A DNA stretch of 64,000 nt from Fusobacterium varium. GTDB lineage: Bacteria > Fusobacteriota > Fusobacteriia > Fusobacteriales > Fusobacteriaceae. How positions within the stretch are numbered: the first letter of the stretch is position 1; the number at the start of each line of letters is the position of its first letter. Positions 56,898 to 64,000 of the stretch are shown here, piece by piece. The notes beneath the pieces are model-generated. The model made no database searches. It saw nothing but the letters and a program-made list of their open reading frames with translations, and had not been told where the DNA came from. A program made the translations under genes and the position numbers. The stretch is taken from assembly GCA_021531615.1 (NCBI GenBank), contig JADYUE010000005.1, positions 19,436-83,435 on the forward strand, in the 5' to 3' direction.

Positions 56898-58385
56898 TTA
56901 TTCTTTACTTACTGGATATAATTTATGTTGATTTTCAAGATCTAGTTCAAATCCTTTTATATTTTTTTGAATTCCAGCATTATTATCTGGCCATACTAAT
57001 GGAATTAAAGGTACTTCGTCCATTATAATAGCTTGAGCTTCTTTATAAGCAGCTTCTCTTTCTTCAGGTACAGTTGATTCTCTACCTTTATCTAAGCATT
57101 CATCAACTTTTGCATTTGTATACCACATTCTATTTCCAGCACTTCCATGGTTTTTAGAATGGAATACTGCATACATAGCTGAGTCTCCATCTGGACTTGG
57201 TGTCCATCCTAATAAGAACATATCATGCTCTCTGTTAGCTAATCTATCTAAGTAAGCTCCCCATTCAAGTAATTCTATTTCAACATCAATTCCAATTTGT
57301 TTTAATTGGTCTTGTAAAATAACAGCTGTATCTTTTCTTACATTGTTGTTATTTGTCCAAATTTTTGCTTTAAATCCATTTGGATATCCAGCTTGAGCTA
57401 ATAATTCTTTAGCTTTAGCTATATCTTGTTTACGAACTTTTAAGTCTTTATTGTGTCCAAATACTGCTGGAGCTACTGGTGAACTAGCTGGAGTTGCTGC
57501 TCCTAAGTATATAGCATCTACCATACTTTGTAAATCTATTGCGTAAGCTATTGCTTGTCTAACTTCTTTCTTATCAAATGGTGGTTTTGTAGTATTAAAT
57601 CCTACATAATTCATTGTTAAAGCTGGCTTTTGAAGAAGTTTTAAATCAGGATGGTTTCTTACCATATCATGATCCATAGCTTCTATATCAACAGCAATAT
57701 CTACCTCTTTAGTTTCAAGAGCTATTGTTCTGTTTGTTCCTTCTGGAATAGTTCTAAATATTAAAGTATCAATAGCTGGTTTACCTTGATAATAATCTGG
57801 GTTAGCTTTTAAAACTATTCTATCTCCAGATGCCCAAGATTCAAATTTAAATGGTCCAGTTCCTACTGGATGTTGTCCATAGCTTTTTCCAGCTTCTGTT
57901 ACAGCTTTTTCACTTAGTATTCCTGCACCATAGTGAGCAAGATATCCTACTAATGGTCCAAAAGGTTTTTTAGTAGTAATTCTTACAGTTTCATCATCTA
58001 CTGCTTCGATCTTATCTACATCAACAAAAAAGCTCATCATACTAGGATCATTTTTTACTTTTATAAGACTAAATACAACGTCTTTAACAGTTAAAGGATC
58101 TCCATTATGGAATTTAACTCCTTTTCTTATTTTTAAATCTAATGTCAATGGATCTACTTGTGTCCAACTTTCAGCTAATCCTGGAACTAGTTTTGTTCCT
58201 TCTCTAGCTACTAAATTATCATAAATTTGTAAAGTTACTCTATGAGATGGCACATCATTAGAAGCAGCTGGATCTAGTGTCTTAGCATCTGCTCCTTGTG
58301 CTACAATTACTGTAGTTTCAGCATGAAGTACAGTTGAGAAAAGTGCTACTAACATAAATAAAAATGTAAAAAATCTTTTTTTCAT
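56898..58385 (-). CDS. Peptide/glutathione-type ABC transporter substrate-binding protein
   Basis: A 495-residue family 5 (DppA/OppA/GsiB-type) periplasmic binding protein. A type I signal peptide covers residues 1-22 (cleavage after VLHA). The SBP_bac_5 signature region KFHNGDPLTVKDVVFSL is near residue 88, and GTGPFKFESW near 172. There is no lipobox, in keeping with a periplasm. No permease or ATPase genes are next to it, so it must work with a transporter encoded elsewhere. The substrate is a peptide or peptide-like solute. Confidence 0.88.
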   Translation of the reverse strand: MKKRFFTFLFMLVALFSTVLHAETTVIVAQGADAKTLDPAASNDVPSHRVTLQIYDNLVAREGTKLVPGLAESWTQVDPLTLDLKIRKGVKFHNGDPLTVKDVVFSLIKVKNDPSMMSFFVDVDKIEAVDDETVRITTKKPFGPLVGYLAHYGAGILSEKAVTEAGKSYGQHPVGTGPFKFESWASGDRIVLKANPDYYQGKPAIDTLIFRTIPEGTNRTIALETKEVDIAVDIEAMDHDMVRNHPDLKLLQKPALTMNYVGFNTTKPPFDKKEVRQAIAYAIDLQSMVDAIYLGAATPASSPVAPAVFGHNKDLKVRKQDIAKAKELLAQAGYPNGFKAKIWTNNNNVRKDTAVILQDQLKQIGIDVEIELLEWGAYLDRLANREHDMFLLGWTPSPDGDSAMYAVFHSKNHGSAGNRMWYTNAKVDECLDKGRESTVPEEREAAYKEAQAIIMDEVPLIPLVWPDNNAGIQKNIKGFELDLENQHKLYPVSKE

Positions 58386-58536
58386 ATATTGTTACCCTCC
58401 CCTATTATTATTGTATAATAAAATTATACAACATTTTTCACATAAATCAAATATTTTTTACGAAAATTAATCATTTTATTTTAAAATAGATCTAATTATT
58501 TTTATTTATATTATTTTTGAAAATATTTTTTCCAAA

Positions 58537-59577
58537 TTATAAATATTTCTTTGATAACACTTCAATATCTTTTATTAATTCTTCTACATCCTCTTTTTTA
58601 GTTGCCCATGAAGTCACAAAACGGATAACAGATGTTTTATCATCTACTTTTTCCCAAAATTCATATCTATATTTTTTTCCTAACTCTTCAATCATTGTAT
58701 TTGGAAGAATAGGAAACTGTTGATTTGTATAAGAATCTGTTTTTAAATCTATATTTTGTGCCAAACAAGCTCTTTTTATCATCATTGCCATTTCATTAGA
58801 GTGGCTTCCAACTTCTTCATATCTATTTCCACTAAATAACTCTTTAAACTGCACTCCTAATAATCTTCCCTTTGCTAAAGTAGCTCCTCTTTGTTTTGTA
58901 ATATGTATAAAATTATGTTGTCTTAACTCTTTATTTATTAAAACTAATGCTTCTCCAAAAAGTAAACCACACTTTGTTCCTCCTAGATAAAAAGCATCTG
59001 TATATTTAGCATAATCTTCTAATGCTATATCATTTTTCTCTGAAGTAAGTGCTGATGCCATTCTCGCTCCATCTAAATACAGATATAGTCCAGCTTCTTT
59101 ACAATAATCAGATAGAGATTTTAACTCTTCTTTACTATATATTGTTCCAATCTCTGTTGGGTTTGAAATATATACCATTTTAGGTTGTACCATATGAAAA
59201 TCCATATGTAACTCTACCATTTTTTTTGCTGATTCTACATCTAATTTACCATTTTCAGTAGGTATCTCAATTACCTTATGTCCAGTAGCCTCAATAGCTC
59301 CAGCTTCATGTACACTTATATGTCCTGTTGTAGGTGCTATTACTGCTTCATGTGGTCTAAGTGAATGAGCTATCGCCAATAGATTTGTTTGTGTTCCTCC
59401 AACCAATAATCTTATATAACAATCATCACATTTTATCTTCTCTTTTATTGTTGCTATTGCCTCAGCAGTATATTCATCATCACCATATCCAACTGTTTGC
59501 TCCATATTTGTTTTTAATAAAGCTTCCATTATATATGGTAATGCTCCTTCACTATAATCATTTTTGAAACTTATCAT
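58537..59577 (-). CDS. ltaE: Low-specificity L-threonine aldolase
   Basis: A 346-residue fold-type I PLP enzyme splitting threonine (or allo-threonine) into glycine and acetaldehyde. The PLP lysine lies near residue 200 in YLGGTKCGLLFGEA; the N-terminal block FKNDYSEGALPYI and the LDGARMASAL motif near 168 are typical. It is divergent from the GntR-type gene, with 171 bp between. A GGGAGGAGATT site precedes the ATG. Confidence 0.88.
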   Translation of the reverse strand: MISFKNDYSEGALPYIMEALLKTNMEQTVGYGDDEYTAEAIATIKEKIKCDDCYIRLLVGGTQTNLLAIAHSLRPHEAVIAPTTGHISVHEAGAIEATGHKVIEIPTENGKLDVESAKKMVELHMDFHMVQPKMVYISNPTEIGTIYSKEELKSLSDYCKEAGLYLYLDGARMASALTSEKNDIALEDYAKYTDAFYLGGTKCGLLFGEALVLINKELRQHNFIHITKQRGATLAKGRLLGVQFKELFSGNRYEEVGSHSNEMAMMIKRACLAQNIDLKTDSYTNQQFPILPNTMIEELGKKYRYEFWEKVDDKTSVIRFVTSWATKKEDVEELIKDIEVLSKKYL

Positions 59578-59748
59578 TATTAATCTCCTCCCTTGTTTTT
59601 TTATTAGCTTTAATAAAAGTATAAAGAATTTTTATTTTTTTGTAAAGAGTATTTTCTATCGTTAAAAGCATAAAAATATTTTATTTCCAATAGTTTTTTT
59701 TTGGTTTTTATAGTAAAATAGTAGTAGGCTATTTTTAGGGGGATATAA

Positions 59749-60438
59749 ATGAACTTAGTAAATATTAGTAAACATAAAAATGAAAATAATAGAGCTTATA
59801 CTTATAGAGTATTAAAAGAGAATATTATGAGACTAAATCTAAAACCAGGGGAGAGTATTAGTGAAATTGAACTTAGTGAGGCATTAAATGTAAGTAGAAC
59901 TCCTGTTAGAGAAGCTATTGTAAAACTATCAGAAGAAAAATTAGTTGATGTTTTTCCTCAAAGAGGTTCTTTCGTTTCTAAAATAAATCTTAATTTAGTT
60001 GAGGAAGCTGTATTTTTAAGAGAGCTTTGTGAAAAAAAGATTTTAGAAATTGCATGTAAGGATCCTGTTTCTGATAACCTAATCAATGAATTAGAAAAAA
60101 ATATTGAATATCAAAAAATTGTTATAAATTTCAATAGAGATCTTCATGAGTTTTTTGATTTGGATAACTATTTTCATACTTTAATCTTTGATTATTATAA
60201 TAAAAAAAACGTTTGGAAAGTTATACAAAGACTTGCTACTCACTATGATAGATTGCGTTTAATAGATGCTTTAGAAAAGATAAATCTTGAAACTACAGTT
60301 AAACAGCATATTGAAATTGTAAATCTTATAAAAGAAAAGAATAGTCGAAAAGTTAATTACCTTGTTAGTAAACATCTTTTTAATTTTAAAGAGGTTATTA
60401 ATAAGTTTATGGAAAAATATCCAGAATACTTCTCATAA
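59749..60438 (+). CDS. GntR-family transcriptional regulator (FCD type)
   Basis: A 229-residue regulator with an N-terminal GntR winged helix (about residues 18-85, with LNVSRTPVREAIVKL) and a helical FCD ligand-binding domain (about 95-220). FCD members usually bind organic acids or sugar acids through a metal site. It stands between ltaE (divergent) and the ugp-like transporter (same strand, 159 bp downstream). GGGGGA precedes the ATG. The likely target is one or both neighbours. Confidence 0.86.
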   Translation: MNLVNISKHKNENNRAYTYRVLKENIMRLNLKPGESISEIELSEALNVSRTPVREAIVKLSEEKLVDVFPQRGSFVSKINLNLVEEAVFLRELCEKKILEIACKDPVSDNLINELEKNIEYQKIVINFNRDLHEFFDLDNYFHTLIFDYYNKKNVWKVIQRLATHYDRLRLIDALEKINLETTVKQHIEIVNLIKEKNSRKVNYLVSKHLFNFKEVINKFMEKYPEYFS

Positions 60439-60444
60439 TCAATT

Positions 60445-60470
60445 ACCACCATTTATTTGGTGGTTTTTTA
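60445..60470 (+). terminator. Intrinsic terminator of the gntR gene
   Basis: A 7-bp stem ACCACCA / TGGTGGT with a 6-nt loop and a run of six T. The transporter genes therefore need their own promoter. Confidence 0.82.
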
Positions 60471-60542
60471 TTTTTTACCTATTGTAAAAGAGTTGTAAAA
60501 TTCCTTAAAACTGTGTAAAGAAATTTTATTTTAATTAAAAAG

Positions 60543-60554
60543 TAGTATACACTA
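60543..60554. promoter_or_regulatory. Candidate GntR-type operator before the ugp-like genes
   Basis: TAGTATACACTA has a GTATAC center and TAGT/ACTA ends, fitting the general GntR-family pattern of GT and AC half-sites about a short center. It lies 44 bp before the first permease gene. The link to the upstream regulator is inference. Confidence 0.35.
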
Positions 60555-60597
60555 AAAATGTAAATAAAAAATGTTTAAATTTTAACAGGAGGATTTT

Positions 60598-61470
60598 ATG
60601 AATTTTTACAAAAATGAAAAGACTGGGTTACTCTTTTCATTACCATCTTTAATTATTGCATTTCTCTTTTCTATTTATCCATTAATAAAAACTTTTATTT
60701 ATGCTTTCTCTTTTACTGATGAAAAAGGAAAAATAGTAGAACTTGCAGGATTTGAAAACTTTGCTGAACTTTTTACTGATCCAAGCTTTTATTTAAGTAT
60801 CTTTGCTACATTTAAGTTTGCAATAATAACTGTATTTTTCAGTATTACAATTGCTCTTTTCCTAGCAATTTTATGTAATGAAAAAATAAAAGGTATTGGA
60901 TTTTTTAGAACTATTTTCTCTTCTAGTCTTGGAGTTTCAATCTCTGCTTCTGCATCAATAGTTCTATTTATGTTCCATCCTAGCTTAGGAGTTATCAATG
61001 AGATTATTAAGTTCTTTGGTGGTGTACCATTAAACTGGTTAACAGATTCAAAATATGCACTAATAACAGTTGCTATCTCAACAATTTGGATGAATATTGG
61101 TTTTGGATTCCTAGTTCTTACAGCTGGTCTTCAAAATATAAGTACAGATATTGATGAAAGTTGTGCTATTGATGGAGCTAGTTATTTTAATAAACTTTTT
61201 AAAGTGACTCTTCCTCTATTGAGTCCAAGTATCTTCTATCTAACTATAACTACTACACTAAAAGCCTTCCAAGGTTTCGGACAAGTGGACATATTAACTG
61301 GTGGAGGTCCTAACAATGCCACTAACTTCTTAGTATATAGCATCTATAAAACAGCTTTCTCTAGTTATAGATTTGATTACGCTAGTGTACAAGGGGTAAT
61401 CCTCTTAATCATTATAATTGCTATTATGCTATTTAAATCTAAGTTGGAAAAGAAGGTGCATTATCAATAA
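60598..61470 (+). CDS. ABC transporter permease, UgpA/MalF type
   Basis: A 290-residue inner-membrane permease with six predicted helices. The EAA-like loop that docks with the ATPase is ESCAIDGASYFNKLFKVTLPLLSP near residue 190-213. It pairs with the permease encoded next (1-bp overlap, TAATG). Judged by the binding protein, the cluster resembles the sn-glycerol-3-phosphate importer UgpABCE; the gene order here is A-E-B-C. An AGGAGG site precedes the ATG. Confidence 0.88.
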   Translation: MNFYKNEKTGLLFSLPSLIIAFLFSIYPLIKTFIYAFSFTDEKGKIVELAGFENFAELFTDPSFYLSIFATFKFAIITVFFSITIALFLAILCNEKIKGIGFFRTIFSSSLGVSISASASIVLFMFHPSLGVINEIIKFFGGVPLNWLTDSKYALITVAISTIWMNIGFGFLVLTAGLQNISTDIDESCAIDGASYFNKLFKVTLPLLSPSIFYLTITTTLKAFQGFGQVDILTGGGPNNATNFLVYSIYKTAFSSYRFDYASVQGVILLIIIIAIMLFKSKLEKKVHYQ

Positions 61471-62279
61471 TGAAAAAAAACAATATATTAACATATTTTC
61501 TGCTTTTAGTTTCATCATTTATAATATTTTTCCCACTTATCTATGCTCTTTTAGCAAGTTTTATGCCTACAATAGATATAGTAACTGGAAAGATAATTCC
61601 TAGCTCAATAGATTTAAAAAACTATAGAGAGCTTATTAAAATATTCCCTATGGGGAAATTCTTCACAAACAGCTTGATCACATCAATAGCTGGAATGGTG
61701 AGCCAAGTAATAATTTGTAGTATGACTGCCTATGCACTTGTTTTTGTAGATTTTAAAAACAAAAAGCTAGTATTCTTAGTAGTTATGCTATCTATGTTTA
61801 TCCCTTGGGAAGCTATATTTGTTCCAAACTATATTACAATTTTAAAGGCTGGACTTATCAATACAAGAATAGCTATTATACTTCCATTTCTAGCTAATGG
61901 ACTTGGAACATTCTTAATGATACAACAATTTAAAACTTTAAATAAATCACTTATTGAAGCTGCTCAAATAGATGGATGCTCTCACTTCTTTATATATAGT
62001 AAGATTGTTATGTCTCTATCAAAAGGAGTTTTGAGCACTTGGGGAATTTATTCTTTCCTAGCTATGTGGAATATGTATCTATGGCCTTTAATGGTTTCAA
62101 CTAGACCAGAATCACGTACAATTCAAATTGGATTAAAGATGCTGAAATCTGAAGAAGAAACAAACTTTGGTAGATTGATGGCAGGGGTTATATTAGTAAT
62201 TATCCCATCTCTTATCATCCTATTCTTAGGACAAAAACAGTTACAAAAAGGACTTACTTCAGGAGCAACAAAAGAATAA
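61470..62279 (+). CDS. ABC transporter permease, UgpE/MalG type
   Basis: A 269-residue inner-membrane permease with six predicted helices and the EAA loop EAAQIDGCSHFFIYSKIVM near residue 164. It is translationally coupled to the preceding permease. Family members form heterodimers through which carbohydrate or glycerol-phosphate substrates pass. Confidence 0.88.
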   Translation: MKKNNILTYFLLLVSSFIIFFPLIYALLASFMPTIDIVTGKIIPSSIDLKNYRELIKIFPMGKFFTNSLITSIAGMVSQVIICSMTAYALVFVDFKNKKLVFLVVMLSMFIPWEAIFVPNYITILKAGLINTRIAIILPFLANGLGTFLMIQQFKTLNKSLIEAAQIDGCSHFFIYSKIVMSLSKGVLSTWGIYSFLAMWNMYLWPLMVSTRPESRTIQIGLKMLKSEEETNFGRLMAGVILVIIPSLIILFLGQKQLQKGLTSGATKE

Positions 62280-62326
62280 AAAATTAAAATATTAATAAAA
62301 ATATAAAAGTTTATAGGAGGAAAAAA

Positions 62327-63628
62327 ATGAATTTTAAAAAATTAGCAGTATTATCTTTAGGAGCAATGATGTCAATTTCAACTTTTGCAAAGGAGAATAT
62401 CATATTCTGGCATGCAATGTCTGGGGAAGGACAAAAAACACTTGAAAAAATAGTAAATGATTATAACAATTCTCAAGATGAAGTACATGTAGATGCAATA
62501 TTCCAAGGATCTTATGAAGAAGCTATTGTAAAATTTAAAGCTGTTGCTGGTACAAAAGAAGCTCCTAACCTAGTTCAAATGAATGATATTTCTACATCTT
62601 TTATGTATAGAAGTGGAGCTATTATTCCAATGAGTAACTTTATAGAAAAAGATAGCAACTTTGATGAAAATAAACTAGAAGATGTTCTACTAAACTATTA
62701 TAGAATCAATAATAAACTATACTCTATGCCTTTTAACTCATCTACTGCAATTTTACTTTACAATAAAGATGCTTTTAAAGAGGTTGGATTAGATCCAGAA
62801 AAAGCTCCTACAAGTTATAAAGAGATAGAAGATTTCTCAAGAAAACTTGTTAAGAAAAATTCTAATAATGTTGTTGATAGATATGGTTTCTCTATAATCT
62901 CTTATGCTTGGTTTATTGAACAACTATTAGCAAATGATAACTCTTTATATGTAGATGAAGAAAATGGAAGAAATGGAAATAACCCTACAAAAGTAGCTTA
63001 TGATAATCAATTACCTGTTATCTTAAATTGGATGCAAAGTATGAATAAAGAGAAACTAGCTATAAACTATGGTAGAGATTGGGATTCAACTAGAAGTGCT
63101 TTCAGTTCTGGTAAAGTAACTATGTACTTAGATTCATCAGCTGGACTTACAAATATAATTCAAAACTCTAAATTTGAAGTAGGAACTGCTTTTATTCCTA
63201 ATGAAAGTGGAAAATTTAATGGAAGTGTTATAGGTGGAGCTTCTTTATGGATAACTGATTCTAAAAATTCTGCTAAAGATAACGCTGCATGGGATTTTGT
63301 TAAATATGCTGTTTCTAAAGATGTTCAAGCTTTCTGGTCATCTAATACAGGTTATTTCCCAGTTAACAAAGAATCTTATGATACTCCTTTAATGAAAGAA
63401 ACTATGGAAAAAATGCCTCAATTTAAAGTAATTGTTGATGAACTAAAAGCAACTAATAAAAATACTGCTACTCAAGGTGCTATTCTTGGAGTATTCCCAG
63501 ATGTAAGAGAAAAAATGGTTGAAACTATGGAAGCTGTTTCTGAAGGTAAGGATGGACAAAAAGCTGCTGATGATGTAATAAAAGCTTCAAATAGAATAAT
63601 TTCAAGATATAACAGAATCAATAAATAG
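62327..63628 (+). CDS. Extracellular solute-binding protein, UgpB-like
   Basis: A 433-residue family 1 periplasmic binding protein with a signal peptide (residues 1-21, MSISTFA). The pattern [10 protein letters not shown] near residue 28, [29 protein letters not shown] block starting near 139 and GGASLWI near 303 parallel those of E. coli UgpB, whose ligand is sn-glycerol-3-phosphate or its diesters. A related sugar cannot be excluded. AGGAGG precedes the ATG. It follows the two permeases by 47 bp. Confidence 0.85.
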   Translation: MNFKKLAVLSLGAMMSISTFAKENIIFWHAMSGEGQKTLEKIVNDYNNSQDEVHVDAIFQGSYEEAIVKFKAVAGTKEAPNLVQMNDISTSFMYRSGAIIPMSNFIEKDSNFDENKLEDVLLNYYRINNKLYSMPFNSSTAILLYNKDAFKEVGLDPEKAPTSYKEIEDFSRKLVKKNSNNVVDRYGFSIISYAWFIEQLLANDNSLYVDEENGRNGNNPTKVAYDNQLPVILNWMQSMNKEKLAINYGRDWDSTRSAFSSGKVTMYLDSSAGLTNIIQNSKFEVGTAFIPNESGKFNGSVIGGASLWITDSKNSAKDNAAWDFVKYAVSKDVQAFWSSNTGYFPVNKESYDTPLMKETMEKMPQFKVIVDELKATNKNTATQGAILGVFPDVREKMVETMEAVSEGKDGQKAADDVIKASNRIISRYNRINK

Positions 63629-63648
63629 TTCAAAGTTTTGGAGGAAAA

Positions 63649-64000
63649 ATGGCAAAGGTAGTTTTAAAAAAAGTTGAAAAACAATACCCTAACGGCTTTA
63701 AAGCTGTACATGGTATTGATTTAGAAATAAAAGATGGAGAATTTATGGTTTTTGTTGGTCCTTCTGGTTGTGCTAAATCTACTACTCTTAGAATGGTAGC
63801 TGGACTTGAAGAGATTACTGGAGGAGAAATTTGGATAGGAGATAAATTAGTTAATGATCTTCCACCAAAAGATAGAGGTATTGCAATGGTTTTCCAAAAC
63901 TATGCTCTATACCCTCATATGACAGTTTATGACAATATGGCATTTGGATTAAAAATGGCTAAAACTCCAAAAGATGAAATAGATAGAAGAGTTAGAGAGG
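63649..64000 (+). CDS. ABC transporter ATP-binding protein, UgpC/MalK type (cut by window end)
   Basis: The first 117 residues of the ATPase serving this importer. It begins [20 protein letters not shown]. The Walker A loop reads GPSGCAKST at residues 39-47, with Ala where Gly is usual; the Q-loop block [11 protein letters not shown] starts near 82. The signature, Walker B and regulatory domain lie outside. GGAGG precedes the ATG, 20 bp after the binding-protein gene. Confidence 0.9.
   Translation, partial: MAKVVLKKVEKQYPNGFKAVHGIDLEIKDGEFMVFVGPSGCAKSTTLRMVAGLEEITGGEIWIGDKLVNDLPPKDRGIAMVFQNYALYPHMTVYDNMAFGLKMAKTPKDEIDRRVRE

Overview
The window is a low-GC chromosome segment from a diderm anaerobe, most likely a Fusobacterium. 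The evidence is a strong A/T bias, lysine- and glutamate-rich proteins, AGGAGG-type ribosome binding sites, and a mixed gene complement: LPS genes (lpxK, and a Kdo transferase gene kdtA/waaA) and an OmpP1/FadL outer-membrane protein alongside genes more typical of Firmicutes (RNase Y, YmdB, a CcpN-like regulator, class 3 fructose-bisphosphatase, class II GalT, an RsbV/RsbW-type pair). The species cannot be fixed from the sequence. Nearly all the DNA is ordinary core chromosome. I see no tRNA, rRNA, CRISPR array, prophage, transposase or plasmid functions.

Layout. 1-1.7 kb: the 5' part of rpmE, then RNase H and a YwaF-type membrane protein. 1.8-3.8 kb: an S9 peptidase, divergent from smc (3.9-7.5 kb). 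7.5-11 kb: a compact run of lpxK, an unknown gene, a PTS IIA domain gene, nadD and a YfcE-type phosphodiesterase. 11.1-16.4 kb: a gluconeogenic unit (CcpN-like regulator, ppdK, fbp) preceded by two operator-like palindromes. 16.5-18.5 kb: an OmpP1/FadL porin with a TetR regulator. 18.5-18.9 kb: a non-coding interval with a nested palindromic, MITE-like element of about 300 bp. 18.9-28 kb: transport and lysine/DAP genes (K+/H+ antiporter, two tandem brnQ genes, an ArsC/Spx-like protein, a dicarboxylate symporter, dapF, lysA, an EamA half-transporter). 28-40.4 kb, all on the minus strand: purA, trmB, kdtA, cmk, prmA, ymdB, rny, an RsbV/RsbW-type pair, a lipoprotein, miaA, obgE and a ROK repressor. 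40.5-44.3 kb: galK-galT-galE, divergent from the ROK gene. 44.3-58.4 kb, minus strand: mgtC-like, lemA, M32 carboxypeptidase, nuclease, PqqB-like hydrolase, NSS transporter, proS, recG, yebC, 5-FTHF cyclo-ligase, a degenerate uracil-glycosylase-like gene, a YycJ-type hydrolase and a peptide-binding protein. 58.5-64 kb: a threonine aldolase divergent from a GntR regulator, then a ugp-like ABC importer (two permeases, binding protein, ATPase cut by the window end).

How genes work together. PpdK and Fbp catalyse reversible or gluconeogenic steps and probably answer to the CcpN-like repressor encoded in front of them. GalK, GalT and GalE form the complete Leloir route from galactose to UDP-glucose, and the divergent ROK protein is the obvious regulator; a perfect 8-3-8 palindrome lies over the galK -10 box. 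DapF and LysA complete lysine synthesis from LL-DAP. The ugp-like cluster should import a phosphorylated glycerol compound or a sugar, with the GntR protein as candidate regulator.

I found no clear new multi-gene system. The items most worth a second look are the 18.53-18.83 kb palindromic element, the paired palindromes before the CcpN-like gene, the uracil-glycosylase-like protein that has lost its catalytic motifs, the RsbV/RsbW-type pair with no sigma factor gene nearby, and the unknown gene translationally coupled to lpxK. Several starts were moved from the longest ORF to an ATG or TTG with a better ribosome binding site; each case is noted.
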